From the NCBI GenBank assembly GCA_009787015.1, contig WRGU01000047.1, forward strand, positions 1 through 41,523: DNA of 41,523 bases, in the 5' to 3' direction. The position numbers and the translations under genes were made by a program. Positions 1 through 7,677 of this stretch are shown piece after piece (position 1 is the first letter of the stretch; the number at the start of each line of letters is the position of its first letter). The notes below the pieces were generated by a model, which saw nothing but the letters and a program-made list of their open reading frames with translations, did no database searches and had not been told where the DNA came from. Source of the DNA: Candidatus Saccharimonadota bacterium. Lineage in GTDB: Bacteria; Patescibacteriota; Saccharimonadia; Saccharimonadales; Saccharimonadaceae.

Positions 1-9
1 CCCCCCCCC
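1..9. repeat. C9 homopolymer at left edge
   Basis: The window opens with nine C bases. One reading frame through it gives a short ORF end (PPQGVKDS then TAA at 28-30), so this may be the truncated 3' end of a coding region, but the tail is too short to identify. It matches the three internal C9 tracts in length, and may be a sequencing or assembly stop. Confidence 0.6.
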
Positions 10-232
10 AGGGCGTCAAGGACTCATAATTTGCACTCCGCAAATTTGTGATATAATTGCGACAGCGGCGGGAATTGTATTATAAATCGGCGTCATTCTT
101 AGCGTCACTTTTTGACCACTTTAACAGGGGTGGGTCAGCACCATTCTCGGCGTCATTTTGCGGTGTTTGACTATTATGGGATTTTCATGGTTAATGTTGG
201 CGGCAGTTTGAAAAAACTCGATCAAAAATAAT

Positions 233-260
233 TTGCATTTTACGCTCTTTCTGATATAAT
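233..260 (+). promoter_or_regulatory. rplA promoter
   Basis: TTGCAT (233-238), 16-bp spacer, TATAAT (255-260). The same TTGCAT -35 hexamer occurs before rplJ and mraZ. Transcription would start near 267, leaving a leader of about 60 nt. Confidence 0.75.
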
Positions 261-281
261 GTATCAGTTAAATTTAAGTTT

Positions 282-319
282 GTGGGAGGTCTGAAAAACC
301 GATTGCACCACGAAAGGAG
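282..319 (+). promoter_or_regulatory. rplA leader hairpin and RBS; candidate L1 autoregulatory site
   Basis: GTGG (282-285) pairs with CCAC (308-311), and GGT (288-290) with ACC (298-300), leaving an asymmetric internal loop GA/GATTGCA. L1 is known to bind helix / asymmetric loop / helix structures in its own mRNA, so this is a plausible feedback site. The stems are short, so this is inference. A strong AAAGGAG RBS follows at 313-319, six bases before the ATG. Confidence 0.35.
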
Positions 320-325
320 AAAATT

Positions 326-1366
326 ATGGCAAAGACTAAACAGGAATTACTCAACGAGGCAGACAAAATGGGTCTGACATTGAGCGTCAAGAACACGGTT
401 GCGGAGATCGAAACGGCGATCGCGGAGGCGGAAAAATCTGGCGTTAAAACGGAACATACTGAAATCGCCGAGCCGGTCGTAACAGAGGAAAAAACCGAGG
501 AAAAAATGGAAACAACTGAAACCGATGAGCATTTTACCAAGGCAGGCAAGCACAGCCACAAAGCGGTCGAGGAAGCCGAAAAGGAAGCCGAGCGTCAGGC
601 GCGCAAGGAAGCCGGCGACACTACGCCGCAGGACGGCAAAATCGCCAACGACACGAAAGGTCCGAAACCGGTGTGCCGCAAATTGATCGATCGCAAGGGC
701 AAGAATTACAAGAAATTAGCGGAAAAATTGGATCGCAGCAAGACTTATTCGCTCGGCGAGGCGTTGGCACTGGCGATTGAAACTTCGCCGGTCAAGTTCG
801 ACGCGACCGTGGAAATCCATGTGCGTTTGGGTGTCGACCCGAAACAGGCCGACCAAAACGTGCGCTCGACCGTATCGTTGCCGAACGGCACAGGCAAAAC
901 CGTGCGCGTCGCTGCCTTTGTCGCAGAAGCGGATGTCGAAGCGGTCAAAAAAGCCGGTGCGGATGTCGCGGGCGAGGCTGACATTCTGAAATTGCTCGAC
1001 AAGGAAGAAATTGCGTTCGACGTGTTGGTTGCAACACCGCAACTCATGCCAAAACTCGGCAAATATGCACGTTTGCTCGGACCGCGCGGTTTGATGCCAA
1101 ACCCGAAAGCCGGCACAGTTTCGACCAATCCCGCCGGTGCAGTCAAAGAAGCCAAAGCCGGCAAGGTCGAATATCGCGTCGACAAACAATCGATTGTCCA
1201 CCTCGGCATCGGCAAAGTTTCATTCGGCGCGGCGAAGTTGGAGCAGAACGCCAATGTTTTCATCACCAGCTTAAACAGCGCGAAACCGTCGTCAATCAAG
1301 GGGACTTACATCCTGTCGACCGCTATTTCCACGACCATGGGGCCGGGGATTAAAGTTTCGCTCTAA
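326..1366 (+). CDS. rplA: 50S ribosomal protein L1 with ~120-aa N-terminal extension
   Basis: 346 aa against about 230 for typical L1. Residues from ~124 onward are a full L1: the segment PQLMPKLGKYARLLGPRGLM is the L1 signature, and the two-domain order is intact to the C-terminus. L1 builds the mobile L1 stalk near the ribosomal E site. The first ~37 residues (KQELLNEADKMGLTL...) read like a SAP/HeH helix-extension-helix motif; residues 38-110 are very rich in Glu, Lys and Thr and probably disordered. The ATG has a perfect AAAGGAG site. rplK, the usual partner, is not present, so L1 is transcribed from its own promoter here. The L1 identity is certain; the extension's role is unknown. Confidence 0.96.
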   Translation: MAKTKQELLNEADKMGLTLSVKNTVAEIETAIAEAEKSGVKTEHTEIAEPVVTEEKTEEKMETTETDEHFTKAGKHSHKAVEEAEKEAERQARKEAGDTTPQDGKIANDTKGPKPVCRKLIDRKGKNYKKLAEKLDRSKTYSLGEALALAIETSPVKFDATVEIHVRLGVDPKQADQNVRSTVSLPNGTGKTVRVAAFVAEADVEAVKKAGADVAGEADILKLLDKEEIAFDVLVATPQLMPKLGKYARLLGPRGLMPNPKAGTVSTNPAGAVKEAKAGKVEYRVDKQSIVHLGIGKVSFGAAKLEQNANVFITSLNSAKPSSIKGTYILSTAISTTMGPGIKVSL

Positions 1367-1387
1367 AAAATTTAGCGGGGCAGCCCA

Positions 1388-2845
1388 ATGGAACACGCCA
1401 CCACACCACAACCAACCGAGAGACTACGCGTCGGGTTTCCTAATATATACCGATGTTCGGGCGGGGAAAATCGGTTGGCGGCGATGTCGCGCGCGGTGTT
1501 TAATTTAGAGAATGTCGAAGCATTTACTAAAGACAGCGAAGGAAAACCCGATATCCAAATCATATTCGGTTGTTCGAACGGTGATAGGGATTTTTACCAA
1601 AAAACTCTGGCGCAATACACCGCCGGGAAAATTATCATCGCGGGTTGTGCGGCGAATTATAAACCAGATCAGATCGATTGGGACGAAATCAAACCGGACG
1701 GCGCAAAAATCATTGTCGCGCGCCAACAGGACGGCGAGAGTCAAACCGTTGCGGTATTGCGCGCATTGGGGCATGCGCCCGACCAGGATGAATATCAGGA
1801 TCTGGTCGTGACTGATCTCCTGCACGAAAAGTCATTCGACACTCAACTGCTGGCTGTCGGAGTAGGCTGTCCAAATGCTTGTAAATATTGCACTCGACGC
1901 AACAGATTGAACGAACCGGTCAAAAGTGTACCGTTCGATAGGACGGTCGCCTGTATTGACCGAGTCCAACGGCGCGGCACGCGAAATTTAATAATTGAGG
2001 GTACGAACACGGCGGTTTATGGCATGGATTACGGGGAAAGTTGGCTCGCACCGCTAATCCAAAACATCGAGGATCGCGGTCATTTCGATTCGATGGGGAT
2101 CGCCGAAATCGCACCGCAAAATATCACGCCCGAACTGATTGCAAAAATCAATGCATCGCGCGCCGTGTCCAATATTCGTATTGTGGTTGATCATACTGAC
2201 GACAATGTGTTGCGGCGCATGAATCGGACAACCGCGAGCGAGGTCGAAAAGATTTATCAACAAATCGATCCTCAAAAAGCCGTTTCGTCGTTTTTGATCG
2301 CCGGTATGCCAGGCGAACCGACTGATCGCGCATATTACGAACGTATGCGCGAATATCTGTTGCGCAACCGACTGTTTATCGACAACATCAATCCTTTCAT
2401 GCCCGTTCCCGAGGTTGAGGATATGATACCGGATTTTCTGTCGCTGTTTCAGCGACACCGCGCATTTCACCGCACCGTCGCGATTGCCGAACAAACTAAT
2501 CGGATCTTACTAAAATCCACTTATGAGGGTAAATTTATGACCGCCCGTATCAACGGGATTGATGATCAGGTTGGCAGTCGCAAAGATGCACGTTTTGCGA
2601 CCATAAATCTGTTCGGTTATAATGCGCTCGCGATGGCGGGGCTCAAACCGGATTCGGAATTACAGGTCGGTGACGCGGTGGATATACAGGTCGGACAATT
2701 ACAACCGCACAGAATATTAAGCCGAAAAACTGGCGTTCCAAAAATGTGTCCCGGATTTTTCGTTCGACAACTCGAACCATCCGATCGCCGTCCATCGCAT
2801 AAAAAATACGATTCGCACGAAGAAATGCTAGCGGACGCGCAGTAG
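1388..2845 (+). CDS. Methylthiotransferase-like radical SAM protein
   Basis: 485 aa. The order matches the MiaB/RimO/MtaB family: an N-terminal UPF0004-like domain with three spaced cysteines (C23, C62, and C87 in IIIAGCAAN) that would hold an auxiliary Fe-S cluster; a radical SAM core with CPNACKYC (C161, C165, C168) for the SAM-binding cluster; and a C-terminal beta-rich region (~380-450) in the place of a TRAM domain. Family members add methylthio groups to tRNA or ribosomal protein S12. The sequence is divergent, so the substrate cannot be named. It lies 21 bp after rplA with no terminator between, probably cotranscribed; its RBS is weak. Confidence 0.8.
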   Translation: MEHATTPQPTERLRVGFPNIYRCSGGENRLAAMSRAVFNLENVEAFTKDSEGKPDIQIIFGCSNGDRDFYQKTLAQYTAGKIIIAGCAANYKPDQIDWDEIKPDGAKIIVARQQDGESQTVAVLRALGHAPDQDEYQDLVVTDLLHEKSFDTQLLAVGVGCPNACKYCTRRNRLNEPVKSVPFDRTVACIDRVQRRGTRNLIIEGTNTAVYGMDYGESWLAPLIQNIEDRGHFDSMGIAEIAPQNITPELIAKINASRAVSNIRIVVDHTDDNVLRRMNRTTASEVEKIYQQIDPQKAVSSFLIAGMPGEPTDRAYYERMREYLLRNRLFIDNINPFMPVPEVEDMIPDFLSLFQRHRAFHRTVAIAEQTNRILLKSTYEGKFMTARINGIDDQVGSRKDARFATINLFGYNALAMAGLKPDSELQVGDAVDIQVGQLQPHRILSRKTGVPKMCPGFFVRQLEPSDRRPSHKKYDSHEEMLADAQ

Positions 2846-2849
2846 TTGC

Positions 2850-2868
2850 ATCAAAGACTGTCTTTGAT
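2850..2868. repeat. Palindrome with AAAGAC-T-GTCTTT core (copy 1)
   Basis: ATCAAAGAC, T, GTCTTTGAT: a perfect 9-bp inverted repeat around one base, right after the radical SAM stop. No T-run follows, so it is not a standard terminator. The core is shared with 4301-4315 and 7034-7048. Confidence 0.6.
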
Positions 2869-2879
2869 ACAAGCGTAGT

Positions 2880-2908
2880 TTGCGCCGAACAGGGATTTTT
2901 GATATAAT
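2880..2908 (+). promoter_or_regulatory. Promoter for 37-aa ORF / glycosyltransferase
   Basis: TTGCGC (2880-2885), 17-bp spacer, TATAAT (2903-2908). It lies directly upstream of an AAAGGAGG ribosome site at 2918-2925. Confidence 0.7.
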
Positions 2909-2930
2909 TTTGTGAGTAAAGGAGGGATAT

Positions 2931-3044
2931 ATGAGCCAAGATATTTCAGACGACACGAATCAGAACGTACCTGTTGACGCTTACTATGGCGAAGACGACA
3001 GCGATGACGAATTGGATTTGAGTTTTCTCGATGAAGAAAAATAG
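2931..3044 (+). CDS. 37-aa highly acidic peptide (unknown)
   Basis: Too short for the ORF track. It has a near-perfect RBS (AAAGGAGG, five bases before ATG) and its own promoter. The product begins MSQDISDDTN and ends DELDLSFLDEEK, about one third Asp/Glu. Its stop (3042-3044) overlaps the start of the glycosyltransferase (ATG at 3031) in another frame, so the two are probably translationally coupled: the downstream gene has no good RBS of its own. It could be a leader peptide that loads ribosomes onto the glycosyltransferase, or a small acidic partner protein. I do not recognise the sequence. Confidence 0.6.
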   Translation: MSQDISDDTNQNVPVDAYYGEDDSDDELDLSFLDEEK

Positions 3045-4185
3045 TTCTAGTCCCGTGCGGGTGGCGTTGGTCGTACCGCACATTTTTATCAATCGGGATA
3101 TTTTGTCGCATGTGATTTTTTCCCCCGGGCGGTTGGCGCTCGATTTGGCGGCGGGATTGGGCGATTTTGGCGTTGATGTGACATTATGCACACCCGGCGC
3201 GGCGGAAGCTTCCGTGCAAAATCTCACGGCGGATATGTCGTATTTCGATAAGGAACTGGCGAGGCGAGGCTATGGTTATCTGGAACTGCTAAAAAAACAT
3301 CCGGCGGTCTTTGTTGCATTGGCGCGCCAAGTCCAAGCCGAACTGATCGCCGATGTGTATGCGCGCGCGAACGCGGACAAATTTGACATCGTGCATGTCT
3401 ACACCAACGAGGAAGACATCGCACTGCAATTCGCGCGACTATGTCAAAAACCGGTGTTGTTCACACATCACGATCCGTTTAATTTTCTGATCAAGTATAA
3501 AAGTCTCATGCCAAAATATAAAAACCTGAATTGGTTGTCGATTTCGACGAATCAACGGCGCGGCATGCCGGATGGTACAAATTGGGTCGCGAATATTTAT
3601 CACGGAATCGACATGGAAAAATACACGCCGCGTTACGATGGATCGAGCGATTATTTCGCATATATCGGACGCATTATCGAACCGAAAGGCGTGCATCTCG
3701 CGATCGACGCCGTGAATTTATATAACGAACAAAATCCCGACGCGCCGATGAAATTAAAACTCGCCGGCAAGCATTACAGCGGCGTCAGCAAGGACGAATA
3801 TTGGACAAAGGTCATCGAACCGCGCCTGGGCGGGGCAATTGAATATGCGGGGCATTTGAAGGGCGAAGACTTGGGGAAATTTTTGCGCGAAGCGAAGGCG
3901 TTGATCGTGCCGTCGATTTTCGCAGAACCCTTCGGCATGGTGACATTAGAGGCAATGGCGAGCGGCACACCCGTAATCGGTTCACGCGCCGGCGCAACAC
4001 CCGAAATTATCATTGACGGTCAAAATGGTTTCCTCGTCGACACGCCCGCCGAAATCGCCACCGCCATGTCGCGCGTTAACGAAATCGACCGCCGCGCCTG
4101 CCGCCGTCATGTCGAACAAAATTTCAGTTTAGAAAAAATGGTGCGGGAGCATGCGGAGGTTTATCAAAAAACTTGCGGTGGGTAA
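3031..4185 (+). CDS. GT4-family glycosyltransferase
   Basis: 384 aa, GT-B fold. The N-terminal half has the donor/acceptor-side pattern with an early ALVVPHIFINRD strand, a feature of GT4 enzymes. The C-terminal half carries the nucleotide-sugar site: IGRIIEPKGVHLAIDA, then PSIFAEPFGMVTLEAMASG with the E-x7-E spacing of retaining GT4 enzymes, then GTPVIGSRAGATPEI. It would transfer a sugar from an NDP-sugar to a lipid, glycan or small molecule on the cytoplasmic side; the acceptor cannot be read. The start at 3031 overlaps the 37-aa ORF. The last codons (GGT GGG TAA) form the first copy of a short direct repeat that continues downstream. Confidence 0.88.
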   Translation: MKKNSSSPVRVALVVPHIFINRDILSHVIFSPGRLALDLAAGLGDFGVDVTLCTPGAAEASVQNLTADMSYFDKELARRGYGYLELLKKHPAVFVALARQVQAELIADVYARANADKFDIVHVYTNEEDIALQFARLCQKPVLFTHHDPFNFLIKYKSLMPKYKNLNWLSISTNQRRGMPDGTNWVANIYHGIDMEKYTPRYDGSSDYFAYIGRIIEPKGVHLAIDAVNLYNEQNPDAPMKLKLAGKHYSGVSKDEYWTKVIEPRLGGAIEYAGHLKGEDLGKFLREAKALIVPSIFAEPFGMVTLEAMASGTPVIGSRAGATPEIIIDGQNGFLVDTPAEIATAMSRVNEIDRRACRRHVEQNFSLEKMVREHAEVYQKTCGG

Positions 4186-4345
4186 TTTCAGATTTTAGAC
4201 ACTACATATAGCGTAGGTGTGGGTAATCTGGAAAAGTGGACACTACATGTAGTGTGTCGGTGGGTAATTAAACAATCTCAATAGAAATTTTCGTCTGCTA
4301 CAAAGACAGTCTTTGCAGCAGACGTTTTACTTGTGGTGGGTAATT
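4177..4345. repeat. Four GGTGGGTAATT-type direct repeats between convergent genes
   Basis: Copies begin at 4177, ~4217, 4259 and 4335, spaced about 40, 42 and 76 bp. The first contains the glycosyltransferase stop codon and the last reaches the thyA stop codon on the other strand. Copies 2 and 3 are preceded by related ACACTACAT segments; 4240-4255 is a perfect 16-bp palindrome (ACACTACATGTAGTGT). Confidence 0.65.
4292..4328. terminator. Bidirectional terminator, glycosyltransferase / thyA
   Basis: Outer arms CGTCTGCT/AGCAGACG and inner arms CAAAGAC/GTCTTTG, each separated by one unpaired base, then TTTT on the + side and AAAATTT-type sequence on the other. It sits between two converging genes. 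Its inner core is the second copy of the AAAGAC-W-GTCTTT palindrome. Confidence 0.8.
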
Positions 4346-5183
4346 ACACAATCACGATCGGAACTTTAATCGCAGGGTGGGATTCGTAACCCACGAGTTC
4401 GAAATCGTCGAATTTGAAATCATCAATGGTTTTTTGGTTGCCGTGCAACACTAATTTCGGGAAGGGGAGGGGTTTGCGTTGCAATTGTTCCTTTGCGGCG
4501 TCGATTTGGTTGCTATAGAGGTGAGCGTCGCCGATCGAAATCACGAATTCGCGCGCTTCTAGTCCGGTAAGTTTCGCGATCATGAGCAGTAGTTCCGAAT
4601 ACTGCGCGATATTGAACGGCAAGCCGAGAAAAACGTCGCTGGAGCGTTGATAGAGTTGCATGTATAATTTACCCTTGATAACATCCAACTGAAACATGGT
4701 GTGACACGGCGGCAACCGCATTTCGTCGAGTTCGCCGGCGTTCCAACCGCTGACGATGATGGCTTTGCTGTTGGGATTGTTTTTGACTTCGTCGATTGCC
4801 CATTGCAATTGATCGAATTCTGTGCCGTCAGGCTTGCGCCAATGCCGCCATTGCACGCCGTAAATGCGCCCTAATGTGCCTTCCTTGACCGCATTCGCGT
4901 CCTGAAAACCGTCCCAAATTTTCACCCCGTTGGCATTCAGATATTCCGGCGTTTGGCATTTGCCCGAAATAAACCACAACATTTCGTGGGTCAGCGATTT
5001 ATAAGCGGTTTTTTTGGTCGTGAGCAGCGGAAAACCAAAACGCATATCAAACCGCAGTTGCGCGCCGAATACCGATTTAATCGGGCAACTGCCGCGCGTC
5101 TGTTTGGTCTTGCCGTCTTTCAAAATCCGCGCTAATAATTTCAAATATTGATATTCGGGGTGAATGCGTTTTTCGTCGCTCAT
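4344..5183 (-). CDS. thyA: Thymidylate synthase
   Basis: 279 aa. Converts dUMP to dTMP using methylene-tetrahydrofolate. Signature region: RLPPCHTMFQ with catalytic C160, followed by QRSSDVFLGLPFNIAQY, which matches the dUMP-binding segment of ThyA. The N-terminal phosphate-binding loop is TRGSCPIKSVFG rather than the common RTGTGT form. It is the last gene of the folA-thyA operon; its ATG overlaps the dCMP deaminase stop (ATGA). Folate-dependent ThyA agrees with the dihydrofolate reductase at the head of the operon. Confidence 0.97.
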   Translation of the reverse strand: MSDEKRIHPEYQYLKLLARILKDGKTKQTRGSCPIKSVFGAQLRFDMRFGFPLLTTKKTAYKSLTHEMLWFISGKCQTPEYLNANGVKIWDGFQDANAVKEGTLGRIYGVQWRHWRKPDGTEFDQLQWAIDEVKNNPNSKAIIVSGWNAGELDEMRLPPCHTMFQLDVIKGKLYMQLYQRSSDVFLGLPFNIAQYSELLLMIAKLTGLEAREFVISIGDAHLYSNQIDAAKEQLQRKPLPFPKLVLHGNQKTIDDFKFDDFELVGYESHPAIKVPIVIV

Positions 5184-5590
5184 TTGACCTCCTTAACTCT
5201 AGTTACTTTGACGCCATTTCCGCGCAGCATGTCCAGCGCCGCTTTGTCCCACCATTCGTAAAGATAATATAGTTCGCTAATACCGGTTTTCGCGATTTCC
5301 GTCGCGCATTTGATGCAGGGCGACATCGTTATTAGCAACGTCGAACCACATAGATCCACGCCGTTTTTCGCGGCGACGGCGATGGCGCTGACTTCGGCAT
5401 GAATGACCTCTGGGCGCGTGACCAATTTGCCGTCGATTTCGTCCTCCATTGGCGCGCCGGTCGGGTTGTGATTGATGCCGCTCGAAATGATTGCGCCGTT
5501 TTTAATGAAAAAGCACGACACCCCGCCCAGTTGCGCTTTGGGAACTTTCGCCAACTTTTTTAACGGTGCGATTAAATCGTCAATCTTCAT
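5180..5590 (-). CDS. dCMP deaminase (cytidine/deoxycytidylate deaminase family)
   Basis: 136 aa from the preferred ATG at 5590; the track start at 5602 is a TTG upstream that lies in the RBS region (TGAGG before the ATG). Zinc site: H64-A-E66 and SPCIKC (C92, C95), the HAE...PCxxC pattern of the deaminase superfamily. dCMP deaminases turn dCMP into dUMP, the substrate of the next gene, thyA. That placement favours dCMP deaminase over a tRNA or riboflavin deaminase. Overlaps its neighbours on both sides. Confidence 0.88.
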   Translation of the reverse strand: MKIDDLIAPLKKLAKVPKAQLGGVSCFFIKNGAIISSGINHNPTGAPMEDEIDGKLVTRPEVIHAEVSAIAVAAKNGVDLCGSTLLITMSPCIKCATEIAKTGISELYYLYEWWDKAALDMLRGNGVKVTRVKEVK

Positions 5591-6092
5591 ATTTTTCCTC
5601 AAATCTTTTGCTCAATTTCGCGATTTTATCAGATTTATCCTTATATAATTTGGCGTTTTCGAGCGGGGTATTTTTCAGTTTGCGGTAATTCCAAACACAG
5701 AGATTCGGATCATCAAACGGAATACAGTGAAAATGCAGGTGCTCCACGGTACTTTGCGCGTCCACGCCGTCTTTCTGAACGATTTGCATACCTTTGATAT
5801 TGTGAGTTTCGCGGATGATTTTTTTGGCGAGATACATGAATTTACGGATTGTTTCCCATTCCGCTGCCGTGAGATCTTTCACGGAACGAATGTGGCGGCG
5901 GGGGACGATCATAATCTGACCATCAACATAGGCGTACAACGACACGGTCATGACGATGCCGTTTTCTTCATAGAAAATATATTTGTCGCGCATATCGCAA
6001 AAAACACATTTTCCAACGGTCTGCCAAATGCCGTCATACCAGCCCTCGGCGCGGGCATCGCGATACATGATTTGTTTTTCGGCGTCGGTCAT
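5580..6092 (-). CDS. HIT-family nucleotide hydrolase/transferase
   Basis: 170 aa. The histidine triad is H118-L-H120-F-H122 (EHLHFHCIPF), and an N-terminal CVFC pair (C29, C32) may bind zinc, as in many HIT proteins. The segment GQIMIVPRRHIRSVKDL is the typical HIT core strand before helix A. Members cleave dinucleotide polyphosphates, AMP-amidates or similar nucleotide conjugates; the exact substrate is not readable. ATGA overlap with the nucleotidyltransferase upstream suggests tight coupling. The ~40-residue basic C-terminal tail is extra. Confidence 0.87.
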   Translation of the reverse strand: MTDAEKQIMYRDARAEGWYDGIWQTVGKCVFCDMRDKYIFYEENGIVMTVSLYAYVDGQIMIVPRRHIRSVKDLTAAEWETIRKFMYLAKKIIRETHNIKGMQIVQKDGVDAQSTVEHLHFHCIPFDDPNLCVWNYRKLKNTPLENAKLYKDKSDKIAKLSKRFEEKYED

Positions 6093-6643
6093 TTTTCTTT
6101 GAGCGGTTCCTTTCGGTACTGCATAAAATCCTTTAATATGTCGGACAGCGAACCGCCGATGGCGCGTTGCATGATTTGCGTGGTCGAAATCGTGGTGGAT
6201 TGACGGTCGACAACTTGAACTTCACCACCGTATTTGGTGACAGTTTTGTATTCTTTGGAATTCTTGTAATCGGACGCCCAATCTTCCTTGACCGTCACAT
6301 AAACGTCGGGTTTTAGGAGTCCGAGCGACGGTTGGCAACTCGGTTCGGGAACAATCGTCACGAAATCGACGCAGCGCAAATACGTCAAAACTTCGGCGCG
6401 AATTTTTTCACCGAGAATCGGTTTGTTCGGACCTTTGACGCGCGAAATGGCGCTATCGCCGACCACGCCGACTACCAAAATATCACCCTGTTTTTTTGCT
6501 TCTTCTAGGTACCGACATTGACCAACATGCATCAAATCCCACGAACCGGCGGTGAAAACGATTTTTTTACCGCGCGCGCGCAACTGATCGCCCAACTCCA
6601 TCAAATCACTCTGGGAAATTAAATGTTTTTTCCAACTTGACAT
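6089..6643 (-). CDS. Cytidylyltransferase-fold nucleotidyltransferase (HldE/TagD-like)
   Basis: 184 aa from the ATG at 6643 (GAGGAG four bases before it); the track start at 6655 is a GTG upstream. The sequence follows the ADP-heptose synthase C-domain closely: TAGSWDLMHVGQCRYLEEA, then ILVVGVVGDSAISRVKGPNKP, ALRCVDFV-like region, and a late STTISTTQIM. Such enzymes join a sugar- or alcohol-phosphate to AMP or CMP. The usual HxGH active-site motif reads H39-V-G-Q42: the second histidine, which normally contacts the nucleotide phosphates, is Gln. Either activity is altered or Gln substitutes. Overlaps HIT by ATGA. Confidence 0.82.
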   Translation of the reverse strand: MSSWKKHLISQSDLMELGDQLRARGKKIVFTAGSWDLMHVGQCRYLEEAKKQGDILVVGVVGDSAISRVKGPNKPILGEKIRAEVLTYLRCVDFVTIVPEPSCQPSLGLLKPDVYVTVKEDWASDYKNSKEYKTVTKYGGEVQVVDRQSTTISTTQIMQRAIGGSLSDILKDFMQYRKEPLKEK

Positions 6644-6657
6644 ATTACTCCTCACTT

Positions 6658-7677
6658 TTACTGCACATATTGTATCATATTTTTTTGAATCAACATATTG
6701 CGCGTTAATCGAAAATGATGATTTTCGTGCAAAAATTCGTATGGATTGTGACGCAAAAATTTATAAAAATCATAAATCAGGAAAAATTTTACCAAGCCCC
6801 AAAACAGCGGCGTCAGTTCGGGCGAGGACAGGTTAATTCGGTTCTTGCCGCGTTTATTGTAACCGGAACTGATTAAATACTTAAAAATTTTATCAGGATT
6901 TTTCCGCGCGCAATCGATAGTTAGGAACGCGTAAGTTCGCGCCAAATCCAAAACCGCCGGACCACGCGCCGCTTTTTCAAAATCGATCAGACCGGTCAAA
7001 GTGACGTTGTCGATTCGCCAAAACGAATTTGCAGGAAGACTGTCTTCCCGCAAATATAGCACATTTCCGCGCACTAAATCCAAATGAAGTGGAATTTGGT
7101 GCGGTAATTTCGCGGCGCGAGTCAAAGTATTTTCCAAATTCTCGAATATTTTCGAATCGATCGATAAATGCAGTTTCCGATGCATCGCATTTTGAACATT
7201 CTGATCCGAAAAATAATTTTGCATGGATTTTAGTTGATTTTGACATTGATTCAGCGCGTCCGGCAAATCGCCATCGAAATCCGCCGCCGCGTGATGCAAA
7301 TCACTCATCGCCCAACCTAATAATTTGATGCGTTTTTTCGTGTAATCCTCCCACGGAATCGTTGCGCCAGGCAAATATTTGTAAATCCGCGCGTAACGAA
7401 TCCGCCCCGACGACGCACCAACGAGTTTCAGAGTTCGCGTGTCAAAACGTTCGCGCACCGGCAAACCGTACGCCGCAACATGATCAGAAACCGCATCCGC
7501 CGCATTGATGCGCGATAAAATATCAGGTTCAGACTTAAAAAATATCAGGTTCAAATCGCCCGCGTCGCGCGTTTCGATGCGATATGATTTGTTACGATAA
7601 CCCGATTTCTCCCCGTGGATTTTAGCCCACGACACGCCGTAAAAGTTTAGGGCGCGTTCAATAATTTCATTATTCAT
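6658..7677 (-). CDS. Aminoglycoside phosphotransferase/choline-kinase-like kinase
   Basis: 339 aa from the ATG at 7677, which overlaps the folA stop (ATGA); the longer track ORF is an artefact with an Arg-rich lead. Catalytic loop IPLHLDLVRGNVLY (H198-x-D200...N205) and metal site TGLIDFEKAARGP (D232) define the APH fold. Relatives phosphorylate small alcohols or sugars. Next door is a nucleotidyltransferase, so a kinase plus NDP-activation pair is likely, much as LicA/LicC make CDP-choline; the actual substrate is not visible. A palindromic element (7028-7054) encodes the loop LREDSLPAN between the catalytic strands. Confidence 0.82.
   Translation of the reverse strand: MNNEIIERALNFYGVSWAKIHGEKSGYRNKSYRIETRDAGDLNLIFFKSEPDILSRINAADAVSDHVAAYGLPVRERFDTRTLKLVGASSGRIRYARIYKYLPGATIPWEDYTKKRIKLLGWAMSDLHHAAADFDGDLPDALNQCQNQLKSMQNYFSDQNVQNAMHRKLHLSIDSKIFENLENTLTRAAKLPHQIPLHLDLVRGNVLYLREDSLPANSFWRIDNVTLTGLIDFEKAARGPAVLDLARTYAFLTIDCARKNPDKIFKYLISSGYNKRGKNRINLSSPELTPLFWGLVKFFLIYDFYKFLRHNPYEFLHENHHFRLTRNMLIQKNMIQYVQ
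7028..7054. repeat. Palindrome with AAGAC-T-GTCTT core inside kinase gene (copy 3)
   Basis: Inner arms GGAAGAC/GTCTTCC around a single T, one unpaired base each side, then outer arms TTTGC/GCAAA. The architecture is the same as 4292-4324 but with different outer arms, and here it lies in frame inside the APH-like gene. Confidence 0.6.

Larger units (their letters stand above)
10..325 (+). other. Non-coding region upstream of rplA
   Basis: No convincing gene. It holds a perfect 7-bp inverted repeat with a 5-nt loop (28-46, AATTTGC/GCAAATT), a weak promoter-like pair TTGCAC (31-36) and TATAAT (52-57) with a short 15-bp spacer, and two copies of CGGCGTCATT. The real rplA promoter lies near its right end. 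Confidence 0.5.

Noticed and set aside
745-1299. Long antisense ORFs in rplA (184 and 161 aa)
   Set aside because: Shadows in other frames of a clearly coding ribosomal gene.
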